A stretch of DNA of 64,000 nucleotides from Melampsora larici-populina 98AG31 (Eukaryota; Basidiomycota; Pucciniomycetes; Pucciniales; Melampsoraceae), in assembly GCF_000204055.1 (NCBI RefSeq), contig NW_006768783.1, forward strand, positions 310,001 to 374,000, written 5' to 3'. The notes under the pieces were generated by a model. That model saw only the letters and a list, made by a program, of their open reading frames with translations. It did not search any database and was not told the DNA's origin. Below, one piece after another: positions 1 through 10,745 of the stretch (position 1 is the stretch's first letter; every line of letters begins with the position of its first letter). Made by a program: the position numbers and the translations under genes.

Positions 1-3000
1 GGACATTGGGACGACCGTTACAGTAACTCTCCCGCCAATGATCGCTCCATGGGTGGAGCACGTCCCTCGTCAGTCCCACGAAGACTCAAGTTTTCCTCCC
101 CATACCCACATACCCTTGCTGTCAAAGAAACGGGCGTACCAATCGGTTCTTTTCTTTCTGCATCCAGGCGCTCGAACATGCCACCACCTTCAGAGCTTCC
201 CCACCTGGTCACTTTTCGTTACTTTGCCGAATTTATGCGAGCTACCTCCCCTCATATTGCTGACGATAAAGACAAGCTAGCTGAACAGTGGAGGAGATAC
301 CGGCAAGATCACAGTCAAAAGCAACTTGTGACATTTTTTGAAGGAAACAAAACTCAGCCATGGTTCAGGGAAAAATATCAACCGGGTCCCGAATTTGAGG
401 AGCTCCGGGCACGTCTGAAGAAGAAGGGCCGAGAAGGTCGAGTAGCCAAGTTTGTTGAAGGTCTACAGAAGGGCGACTTTGACATCGTGAATTATGACTA
501 TCTCCGTCAGTGTAGTTTCTTTGCGGTTTCGATCCCTTTGACCAAGAGATTGGCGGCTTTGGTCAATATACTCACCACTGTAAATCATACACGTAGCGAT
601 GAGTAAGAAGTTTTCCACTTCCAAGCCTTCAGGTGCCGAGGTCGACGTGAACGCTACCAGCGGTGGATCCGCTACTAAGCCTGAATCCTCCGACTCACCC
701 TCCCTCAACACTCCCGCCTTGGTTGACGGCGCTACAGAAGACAACAAACCCGATGCCAGTGGCTCTCAGAGTTTAGAAGGTAGCCACTCTATCACTTGTG
801 CCCTTGGTCCTCATCTTGCCTGCTTTGACTGACGACCATCATCTGGAACAGAGAAACCACCTGTGGCAAAGTTGGAGGATAATGACATCAGCAAGGACGA
901 CCATACCATCCATCTTGAGTCGAACGAAATGGAAGATCATGACGATCCCGATTTTGATTATAGTACCAACATGGCGGACATGTTAGGACCGAGCAACGGC
1001 TTGCCAGCTTCTAGCAGTGCACTTGGCAATTTGATTGGTGAAAGTATGAGAGGCAAAGGTGGTTCGGATGACATTGTGGTCCTGCCCCCGTCTGCAAATC
1101 AATTATTTATCAAAAGTATCAGTCCTGACATTTCACGAGAGGAACTAGAGAATGTAAACCTTTCCCGCTTTCTTGATTATACGCACTTTTCTGATTATAT
1201 CGTTCGGCGTCTCTAGCATTGTAAACAAGCAGAAGGATTCGAGTATCTCGCACTTTCTGATCCACATACTGGAAAGAAACTCCATCGTGTGGGGTGGGTT
1301 GCCTTCGTGCCTGGGACTGACATGAAAGCAGCAGAAGACAAACTGAGCGAGTCGAAAGTAAGTCGTCGCATCACCATGACCGTGACTTATAGATGGACCC
1401 ATGTTCATGTGTTGCTCCGTCGTATAACAGATCAACAACTTTACGCTTCACATGATGCGCGCTGAGCGCCCTGCGTACCAGAAGTTGCGAGTTACACCAG
1501 GAATCATGAATACACCTTCACGAATCAAGAAAGATTTATCACAAGCCCGTAAATTGGCTGCTTTATTCGAACAAGACTATTATACCACGGGGGCTGGTAA
1601 TGAGGACGAAAAGCGAGGAAGTACAGCGATCGAAGAACGAATACTATCAATCTTTGAGCACGCTGAGGTAGAGGAAGCCAACGCCGATGTCAAGAAACCC
1701 GATCAATCCGATGTAAAACCCTCCGTCGATGGCGGTGATCCAACTGTTGAAGCAACAGGAATTCCAGTCCCTCACTCTCCTGATCCAAAACAAATCCCAG
1801 CCGATGAGCAAGAAAGTTTGAAGATGGAGAAGAAAACCTTGGATCTATACCTCTATTATCTGAGAACAGTTTTCAACTCCTGTTACTACTGTGCTTGTGT
1901 TTGTGACTTTCAAGAAGAACTGTTGAGGAGATGTGCCAAGCATGTTAGAAAACCTCCGCCTGCACGAACCGAGTCGGCAGTACCTTCATCGGGCCACAAG
2001 CGGACCGCGAATCCGGCTCCCAAGGCCAATGAAAGCAGCTGGGCACGTACGTTGGATGATCGGCTTCAGTTACTCCTTGATGCTTCCGAAGTTAATCCCA
2101 GAGACTTTGGAGGCGAGAGAATAGACGAGTTTAGTGATATGTTTATCGAAGGTTGTGATCGGTAGCTCACCCGCTTTGTTTTTATTTCGCGTAGTGAAAT
2201 TCATCGGTTGTGTCAGCCTCAAATCACAGACGAAGGTGCTGGGAAGTTCAGGTGTAAGAACTGTAGTAAACTGTTCAAAGCGATGAACTTTATCGAAAAG
2301 CATATTATGTCAAAACATGGCGAAGTAATCAACCAAGACTCTATTGAAAGGGTATGCAAGATCCCCTTTGATTCGTCTTTTCCTAAAAGGGTCCATCATG
2401 GTCCGCAGCTTTTGAAAATGCCGTTGACCTATCTTGCTTTTGTAAAATACAGATCAAATATTTGAATAATTACATACTCGATCCTTCGCATACTACTCCT
2501 CAACCCCCAACGCCTCCTGAACACTCACAAAACAGATCGCACAATAATAACGGCATGGGAGGGCAAGGTGCGGGTAATAACGGTGGACCGAATGGGATGA
2601 TGAATATGGGTGGCGGTGGAGGTGGACCAGCGGATTTTCACGCGATGGCAGCTGGTGGTGGAGGCAATGGATATGGACCTATGGTGGGTGGACCGATGAT
2701 GGGACCCCCAGGAGCGATGGGAGCGATGGGAGGACCCTATGGGGGATACCCTCAAGCCATGTTCAATCCATATGGAAACTATCCAGGTATGCAACCTGCA
2801 ATGTTTGCATCAGGATCGATGATGGGACCAGGTGGACCGTATTACATGAATGCTGGATACCCGTATGCTCAACCTGTTTATCCAGCTATGCCACATCAAC
2901 AACAAATGATGCAAACTCGAATGGGATCAGGAGGAAATCAGTCTAGAAGATTAGGTGAAAGGATTTCAAAACATTTTGCTTCGGATGGAATCGGAGAAGA

Positions 3001-3142
3001 TGGAACACCCAATAAGAGAAGTAAAAAAGAAAATGGTGGAAATGAACCGGTGATGATCGCTTCTGATCCTAGATCAAAGACTGTATTGGCTTATAATGAT
3101 TTAGATGTGATGGCTGGTGAAGAGATTGTATTGAATTATTAA
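1..3142 (+). CDS. ARS2: ARS2/SERRATE-like RNA effector protein, 5' end cut by window edge
   Basis: The gene encodes the zinc-finger adaptor that links the nuclear cap-binding complex to RNA processing and decay (family knowledge; S. pombe Pir2, human SRRT). The frame is open from base 1, so the start lies upstream. Exons read as <1-505, 597-779, 852-1153, 1217-1357, 1431 to about 2140, 2195-2351 and 2453-3142. The order is an N-terminal Ars2 domain (LPHLVTFRYFAEFM, then WFREKYQPGPEFEELRARLK), an acidic Ser-rich linker, an RRM-like segment (QLFIKSISPDISREELE, then GWVAFVPGTDMKAAE), a helical core (LDLYLYYLRTVFNSCYYCA), a C2H2 finger (FRCKNCSKLFKAMNFIEKHI) and a Gly/Met-rich tail. About 895 residues are visible. 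The only unclear junction is exon 5 to 6: the acceptor at 2194 fits donors at 2162 (33-nt intron) or 2141 (54 nt, preferred). Homology is clear over three domains. Confidence 0.9.
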
Positions 3143-4089
3143 GATTTTATTGTGTTTTTTGTTGTTGAAATTTCTGAATGAATAAAATAACGTTTTTTTC
3201 TTTTTTTTGAGATTCTCTATTCTATACTTGGTGTTATCATTTTGGTATTTTTGGGTTGTTTTTGTTTTTGATTCCGACAACAAAAGTGAGAAAACAAAAA
3301 GATGAGGTATAGAGGTTTTATTGCTGGATTCAATGAAGAGAAAAGAAGTAAAAATATTGTTGAGACCAAGAGGAAGTTTGAAAATAGTCTTTTCCAAGTT
3401 TCCACAATGATATCATAATATGATTTTGACAAGAGTCTGGAATGGATAAGGGAATCTGTGATGAGGTTCATTGAAACCTTTCCTTGGGTGATTGATGACT
3501 TGCAGGAGTTGAAAGATCAGTACAAGTTGATTGCTTGGTTGAACAATTAGATATTGACCGGTGTTGTCTATGTAGGTTCCATTCATACCTTAATGGGTTT
3601 TCTCTGGTTTCAATTATAACCAGGCCTTAGATTTATAGTGAGTAAACTTATCTGCACAATATGGACCTTACATTGGTAAGAAAGATTGGCTTGGCTTGGC
3701 ATACAAGCATTCCCTTTTTTAACAATGATTTTGGTCCCAAGACCTTTTTAGGTGGGTATGTTATACATGTGTACAAGTACTTGCAAATAAAGATACAACA
3801 CGAATTTAGTCTGTTGGCCCCAAACAATACTTGTCAGACTAAACTGAAAAGCTTGTTCTTTTTGAGAAATTTGATTTTTGCAACCTTGATACCTACAACA
3901 AACCCTGTTAATCATCACCTCCTGTACTTTTGCTATAATGTCACTTGCAAATGATCTCAAAAACTGTATCATTTGGCTGCATCTGGCTCAGCCAATATGC
4001 TATGCTCTATAATTTCGTACTTCAAGAAGGGGACAAATCAATGGGTCAATCCAAACTCTTGACCAATTGTGAAGATTGACATCTGATGA
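3143..4089. other. Intergenic, no gene seen
   Basis: AT-rich sequence downstream of ARS2 with T-rich runs near 3190-3210 that may include the ARS2 poly(A) region. Short frames here show no recognisable domain. The last part may be eroded 5' sequence of the adjoining Tc1/mariner copy. Confidence 0.5.
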
Positions 4090-4870
4090 AAGATATGAAA
4101 TGGACATATATTTCATCTACTCACCAGCTTACTACCAATTCAGCTATATCATCAGCAAGTCTGCCATCCAATGTCACTGGAAGAACCTCGGCTTGAACCC
4201 TTGAGTTGATGAGGTCAAGGTGTTCTGGAATGATCAGAATGTTCAAGACCTGCTAGAGTATGCACCACACCATAAGAATTGCACTATGTATGACTGGAGA
4301 TTGATTATCTGGAATGATGAAATGACTTTCAACATTGGAAGAGGGTGCAGTAGTAAGAATTAACAAGAAACAGCTAGAAAAACTATCAGTATAACTTTTC
4401 AGTCCCTTCCCACCACTCAGACTGCTCAAGTGTGCTGGTATGGGGTGTATTCTATGCAAGCACCAAGCTTGGTACACTGAAACAGAGCCCTTGAAAGATG
4501 ATTTCTGAATCATACATCAATCAAGCATGCATTGCATCATTTTGCACTTCTTCAAGAATTTTCCAGAAGTGCATGGTCTCATCCTGATAGAGGAGTGTTT
4601 ACCAACAATATGCTTAAAGATCCCAATTTTTGGAATGTCCAAGATTACCTTGTCAAGTTGATATGATTGGCTCAATCTCTGGGTCTCAATCCAGTTGGAA
4701 TTATCTGGTCAGACCTTGAACATACAGTCTCAGCTACCGGTCCAACCACTGCACTGAAAACCATGTTTACCATGACAACTCGTGCATGTAAGGCTGTTCC
4801 TCCTGAGAATCTCAAGTGTTTACTATCCTCAATGCTTGGTGTCATCAAAGCCTATTTGGAGTCAAGGTGA
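4090..4870 (+). pseudogene. Degraded Tc1/mariner transposase
   Basis: One frame, broken by several stops, reads through a typical Tc1/mariner transposase. It has an HTH-like part (ISKSAIQCHWKNLGL), the first catalytic Asp (DWRLIIWNDEMTFNIG) and the C-terminal block (AQSLGLNPVGIIWSDLEHTV, then AVPPENLKCLLSSMLGVIKA). In active members the C-terminal block reads NPIE-x-LW, with the Glu/Asp as third catalytic residue; here the position is Gly, so the active site is lost even apart from the stops. Stops occur after LGLNP, SSKN and LVKLI. No terminal inverted repeats were located. Family assignment is by motif only; pogo and Tc1 subgroups were not separated. Confidence 0.75.
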
Positions 4871-5209
4871 AATCAATGCTCTTGCTGAATAAGCTCATAT
4901 TTTTCTTAAATGACAAGCTATGTCCATCTCCCCATTTCTCCTGGAAAACAAGTGGTTTATGATTCTTATCATATATTCACATACTCAATCATTGTCCTTG
5001 TAGGTAATCATGCCAAGAAAAACTGCTGTCTATTTTCAGAAGTGGAAAGAAGAATATTTACCTAGTATGACATGAGATGTCTATATGTTATCTTTTAGTT
5101 GATATTTGATATTGGTTTCTATCTTTCACTTATATTGATTTGAATCTTTTGTTGTCCAAATTGAGCCTAGTACATTGCCAATTTAGAGCAGAAGATTTTA
5201 CACTTTTCA

Positions 5210-5633
5210 GAGCATCAGCACCGGGCCTTGTAAACTTGGACTTAACTGGGTTACTATATTGACAGGAGAGAGGGTGTATGCCTAATAAAAATTTGGCAAA
5301 CCCAGGGCTTTGCATAAATGTGAATGTGGAAACAATACATTGCTGAACAAGTCAGGCCATGTGATACAAGATTATGAGCACAGTTCATATCCAGTGGATT
5401 GGATACAACAAATCGATCACCATTTACAATTTTAAGAGGAGGGTTTGGACGCTTTGCCCTGTTGGGTGGATTTGGAAGGCCTATGCGGTTGTCTATATCT
5501 GGAGGGTCAAGGTTGGGTTTTACACAGTGTGGATACCATACAGGCTGTTACAAGGTCTGGTGCCTTGGGTTTTCCCCATGGAATTGCGAAACAACCTATA
5601 TTTTGCTTTTTACAAGGACCGGTGCTGATGCTC
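5210..5633. mobile_element. MITE with GAGCATC ends and TCA target duplication
   Basis: A 424-bp element with inverted ends: GAGCATCAGCACCGGGCCTT at 5210 pairs with the complement of the sequence ending at 5633, with one mismatch over about 24 bp. It is flanked by TCA at 5207-5209 and 5634-5636, a 3-bp duplication as made by PIF/Harbinger or CACTA transposases. Interior open frames show no domain and are taken as non-coding. The element at 24702-25816 shares the first seven terminal bases. Confidence 0.75.
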
Positions 5634-5636
5634 TCA

Positions 5637-7176
5637 GAGGAAGATAATCTGTTTGCATTTTTTACTAAAAACTTATTGAACAACCATTTTCCCGTAAGAA
5701 TCTAGTATATCTACAACTCAAACAAATCTTCAACCAACTATTACAACTACAAGAAGATTGCCACAGCAAACCAGCTCTCATTGAAAAGTGCATAGTTTCA
5801 GGAGGAGCGCTAGTGATCAATTTTAAGTCAGGTAATTCTCATTTATGGATTGTTTTGTTTTGTTTCAATTGTTTTTGATTTCTATTATCATTTTTTTTTC
5901 ATTCTGTTCTAACCTTTTACTTCTGATGATATCTTCTAAAGACGTGAGTGCACGCTGTAAACTCTTAACATTCACTGTCATTAAGGTACTTATAAATGTT
6001 GATCTTTGTAAAGGTACTTACAGTCTCATTAAAAGCTACTGGTTGTTTTTTTGTGTATATATGTTTCTTTACACTCACTATGGTTTTCTTTGTAAAGTTG
6101 TTTTTGTTTATGAAGTAATTTTGATTGAATATACTGCAATGAAGGTTGAAACATGATTCACTATAATCATACATATTACTGCAATTCATATTGAAAACTT
6201 GTGGAAAAAATATGTTTTTTATTTCGATTTTGAAGAAGCTGTAGCTTTCTGATCGCCCAGTTCCTGGGGTTAATGCTTTATACCACAGAACATGACTCAG
6301 TTATTTAAGGAGAGAGCCTGAGGAATACAAAAATCATGGGTTTTAAATGATTAGTCTTCAAGTACTAGTAGTTTATGTGGGCATTTTTCAGACAACACAA
6401 GTGTTTTGTTGTTACACCTCTTGCAATTCCAGCTAAAGAGGCATGGCCACCACCTGACCCGCCAAGCTTGTACTCTTGTAATCAAGTCAACGTGAATCCC
6501 AACTGGATAGGCTTATCTGCCTTAACCCCTTCTTGAAGAGTTATCAAAGCTCTTCGAGAAGCCTGGGTATAGAGATCATGATGTTTACACTGCAAAGAGT
6601 TTCCATTTTTCCTAGGGGAATAATTTTGCTTTGAGAATGAGTGATGAGATTTCTGGAATCAAATTTTCGTCACCTATATTTTTATTTTTTTTGATTGCCT
6701 TGGAAAAATGGAAAACTTTTGTAGTGTTAATTTGTTGGTGCGTGTGCTCAAGGCTTGGTTTAGTGTGTAATCGATTTTTCAGAGAAGCACTTATCGCGAA
6801 ATATGGTCTTGTTTGCCAGCCTAGAAGAATTGACAAATAAAGTCCTCCGTTGGCTCGGCGCAATTGTAGGGCTACAATTATGAGTCTTCCTAGATATCCC
6901 TGTTATGGGCATAAGGTTGTCATGTGGGGGCATTGATGTTCAATAAATTATAATTCGGTTAGGGTTGGTGTTATATTTTGGTTTGTACAACATGTGGTCC
7001 TTGAAAGAAAATGTGTACAGTAAACAATGCTTCCTTGATAGATGGAGTTGGAATTAACAAGGAAAACGCTTCTTAGCCTTAGCCACTCAAGAGAGTTTCA
7101 TGCAAGTGAAGAAGTACTGATAAAATATCAAACAAATCATCTTAATGATGATTGAGTGTAGAGTGTTGAGAATGAT
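5637..7176. other. Intergenic, no gene seen
   Basis: AT-rich stretch with only short frames lacking recognisable domains (for example 5845-6156 and 6631-6840). It separates the ARS2 block from the 3' end of the NRAMP gene, whose poly(A) region should fall just below 7177. Confidence 0.5.
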
Positions 7177-9547
7177 TTATGTTTTTCCTTGAGCGGCTTG
7201 TACGACCGCGTAGATGTTGGCCAAGGTGACCAGGACTGCCACAATTCCGGCAATGACTTTGACAGTGGTGTTGTTTGCGAATGAATGAGAGCGTACACGG
7301 AGATTGGTATCGATCGATGTGGTTTTAGATAAACCAGAAAAACTACTATCCGCATGTCTAATCACTGGTCTATCACCCTTCCGGCCACCGTTGTTCTTGT
7401 AATACTGTTGTAATGGACTCAAACCTTGTAACGGCTTCTGTGGTTCGATGGTGAGGGAATCTGACCTGAACCTCACTATGGGGTCTAGGGGAGCTAGGGG
7501 TGACGACTCATCAGGACACGTTATGGACATCGTCGCTTTTTGTCCAGTGAAATATGCCAAGGGTATAATTGAAAAACTGTGGTTTCATGATACGAATAAA
7601 ATTAGAGAGGTATTCAAGGAATCAAAATAAGATAATCAACTCACGGAAGGACAATACTGATGGCAACTTGACTTGCGATTAACATTGCATTAACTCCTTC
7701 TTTTCCAAGTAAGATTGCTACTATAGCCGAAGGGATAATTCCAACGGTACGAGTAACAAGTCTACGAAGAAGTGCATTTGTTTCCCAACCCAAAAATCCA
7801 GCTGAAAGAGATTGACCAGCCATTGTGATGGTCAAAGAAGCTGCCTGTCCAGAAAGTAGTAATGAAAAGGCGAAAACGAAAGCAAGGACCGGCCCCAGTT
7901 TCTGCTTTAACAATATGTGAACGGACTCGAGATCTGCTTCTTCTTCACCGCCATTGATGACAAAGTAGAAAGTGGTGGAAGCTACAAGCAAGATAGCAGA
8001 GTTTACGACTATGGTTTTCGAAGTAGACGAAGGCATGGTCAGTATTCTTTGTGTAGTGTGACGAATATCAAGTTTTTCACAGACTTAGGGGCAAGGTCAT
8101 TAGGGATACGGCGATATCAAAGGTCGCATGTGCCAAGTAACTCTTGCAACTTTCTATGCTTCTACGTCTAGGGGGAGTGGGTGCGTCCTGATCGATGATT
8201 ATTGGGTTCGATTCTAATTTGTTCAAGGTGGGCAAGCTATCTTCAAATTGCACCTTTCCGGATTTTTCGGGAACATACTTATTCAAAGAATCGTCGGATG
8301 GCGATGTGAGGTTCGTGTCAGTTGCTGGTCCCTCCGAATCATCTCTGTCCATGGTGGCCAAACTAGCTCCCAACAGGATAGAATGTGGCCCGACAGTGGC
8401 ACCTAGAAAACGCATTATAAGGCATCGGGTCCTGGTCAGGGATGTGAAAAAAAAGTGAAAGCATCATAGGAAGCTCGCCTATGATCCCAATGGCTGTGTA
8501 TAAACCTGTTCCTTTGACGATATCTCCACTTGGTAGAAAGCCTCGAATAGCAGCCGTCCAGTCAGGCTTCACCTTGAACAGCAAGATGAGAGCGGCGATG
8601 ACAACACTCATGACCACGACTGCCATGACGATCTCAAATATCTGCTGCGATTTCTTTGCGCCATCTCCCTTTCTAAAGAAGATCAGAGCAAGGAAAACGT
8701 CGAGGAAAGTCAAAAGAACGCCTCCCCATAGTGGTAGCTTTGGTACGAGTCTGAAATCCAATGAAAAAAGACGCGGAGTGATTAGGTACATGGGCAGCTC
8801 GCCGTGCGATTGGATGTGCGTCACTTACAAGTTGTAGGCGATCGCTGAACCAAGTAATTCTCCAATGTCGGCAAATCTAAAGTCATGAAAAATGTGTTGG
8901 TTGGTGTCTTAGATAGTTGTATCGGCTAGACTTACAACACTGCGATCTCGAGTAGCACCCATAATGGGTAGAGTGCTATCCATCTCCACATCGAGTTGTT
9001 GGGTCGAGCGTCAACAGCTGCTCGACAATTCTGGGAAAAGTCTGATTGTACAAATCAATCAGCATCGGATTGCGTGTTCTTATACAATTTTTGAAATGTG
9101 CTTACCTTTTCCAGTTATAAAACCAAGCCGACATGCCAAGATTTGCAAGAAAACTGCCATGATGATAGCGATTAATAGGATGAAAAGATGTGCATTCCCG
9201 AATTTTGAACCAGCTTGCAAGTCGGTAGCCCACTTTTAATGCGAAAATGGACAAGTTCAGCAAAAAGGGTCAGTTTTGGGCGTTTGTTTTTCACAATCTG
9301 GTTATATCCACAGAGTTACTAACATTACCAGGATCGTAAAATGTTACTCTAGCATTGAGAAATTGCGAGTTATATTAGTTGAATTCCAACCACAAAACGT
9401 AAAAATGTGTACTCACGAAGCAATTAAACCAGGACCAATGAACTTTGAATGTCTTTTCAAGACACCCAAAATACCAGGAGCCTTGGCTGGAGGTTGAGGT
9501 CGTTCACCTTCAACTGTGAACTGAGGTGTTGGGAAATCAGTACTCAT
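7177..9547 (-). CDS. NRAMP-family divalent metal transporter
   Basis: Proton-coupled Mn2+/Fe2+-type transporter of the NRAMP family (yeast Smf proteins), a polytopic membrane protein. Nine exons read on the minus strand: 9547-9417, 9348-9324, 9232-9106, 9041-8936, 8876-8829, 8750-8479, 8402-8085, 8008-7645, 7576-7177. They give 596 residues, slightly longer than usual because of a hydrophilic loop of about 80 residues after TM6. The start is the first ATG (MSTDFPTPQF) ahead of the conserved KRHSKFIGPGLIAS. TM1 keeps the DPGN metal-binding motif (VTFYDPGN). In TM6 the usual MPH is GPH (GATVGPHSILLG), so the canonical Met ligand is absent. Other family landmarks are VDARPNNSMWRW, LPLWGGVLLTFLD and GQAASLTITMAGQ. 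Intron 6 is GC-AG. The family is certain; the metal transported is not. Confidence 0.93.
8403..8478 (-). other. GC-AG intron in the NRAMP gene
   Basis: The intron begins ATAG|GCGAGC and ends TTCTAG on the minus strand (76 nt). No GT lies near enough to serve as donor, and splicing here restores the conserved reading IGIIGATV across the junction. GC-AG is a rare but known class of U2 intron. Confidence 0.8.
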
Positions 9548-10587
9548 CACTGAAATCTTAATGTATTTGATTTTACAGAAATATAAGATGACAAGAGAGT
9601 TTTCGTATACAGTTTACTAAGATCGATACTAATTCGAGTAGAAACGAAATAAATAAAATAATCAACTGAAGATTGTATGCCTTCCTGAGGGGTAAGTATA
9701 AAAGCAGTAACCCTTCAAGGGTATTGAAAAAATAAAAAAAAGAAGTATTAGAATTATTGAACGTGAAAATCAGAAATCACAAACAACACTTTAAGTGAAT
9801 GAAGTCGTATGAGGAATAGAAAGGCAAAACTCATGCTGACGTTATATATATATTATCCAATTATCAATCGAGATTTCCGGATAAGCTCTTGACCGTCGAA
9901 TCGTTTCTAACCGAGATGTTTTGCGCCGTAGTGTTTTCATTTGCTTTGATGCTATGTTCCTTGACATCAACTGGCCTCGTCGCTCGGAGTGGCATTGATT
10001 GTAGTCTAATCAATGCTCTTTATCAATACTTGGCCTGGCATCATTGGCCTGAGCTCAGTTTACACCACGTCTTGTGTTGACCAGATCGCCTTGACCGCTC
10101 CGAGAGCACAGAAGACTGTTGTAAAGACCAGCAATTGAGGAAAAGTTGAACCTCACATCGCGAGTGTGTAGAAAATCTGACCGATAACGTTCGAATCACA
10201 TCCGTAAAGTTCACTTGAGAATCCTGTCAGTCAGCAAAACCCGGTTAGCTGATCTGATCATGGTATGTTCCGGATGACTCTTGTGCATAATCTGAATTTG
10301 ACGGTGAAGGATTGTACTGATCTTGTTTCGTCTTGTAATTTTTTTATAATAGCCTTTGAACGCGCAATAATCGTTCCATTTGCTGAATAAATGACAAGCT
10401 GGCATTGAAAGGATTTATGTGAATATCTGGCCTGTCAATTTGATCATTGAGAAATATGATCTAAAGTCCAACCTCTTGATTTGGGAGCACGAGGCTTGAC
10501 TATACAACACCAGAGCCATCAAGAAAAAAGCTTCCAAAACATAGAATGTGAGCCACCCTTACAAGATGTCTCTGAAACTTTACAATA
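9548..10587. other. Intergenic, NRAMP promoter side
   Basis: Upstream flank of the minus-strand NRAMP gene. A TATATATAT run at about 9844-9852 lies roughly 300 bp above its start codon and may be part of the promoter, but this is only compositional. No gene was seen. Confidence 0.45.
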
Positions 10588-10745
10588 AGGGTGCTCAAAG
10601 TAAAGTATGTAGCGCTACATACTTTTCGCTACATACTTTTTTTGGCGGGGACAAAGAAAAAAATATACTTTTGGCCTCGTCTTCCCCGCCAAAAAAAGTA
10701 TATAGCAAAAAGTATGTACACGTACATACTTACTTTGAGTACCCT
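10588..10745. mobile_element. Short fold-back MITE with hairpins inside its arms
   Basis: A near-perfect inverted repeat of about 63 bp per arm around a 33-bp centre. The left arm starts AGGGTGCTCAAAGTAAAG and runs to GGCGGGG at about 10650; the right arm is its complement ending at 10745. Each arm also contains its own palindrome (AGTATGTAGCGCTACATACT on the left, AGTATGTACACGTACATACT on the right). TA-rich flanks suggest a TA-type target, but the duplication is ambiguous by a base or two. Confidence 0.7.

Noticed and set aside
5374..5705. Three overlapping plus-strand frames inside the 5210 MITE
   Set aside because: They overlap in different frames, show no domain, and lie within a short inverted-repeat element; taken as chance.
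9889..10080. Hydrophobic 63-residue frame upstream of NRAMP as a small membrane protein
   Set aside because: No promoter, conservation or splice context could be shown; hydrophobicity alone in AT-rich DNA is not enough.
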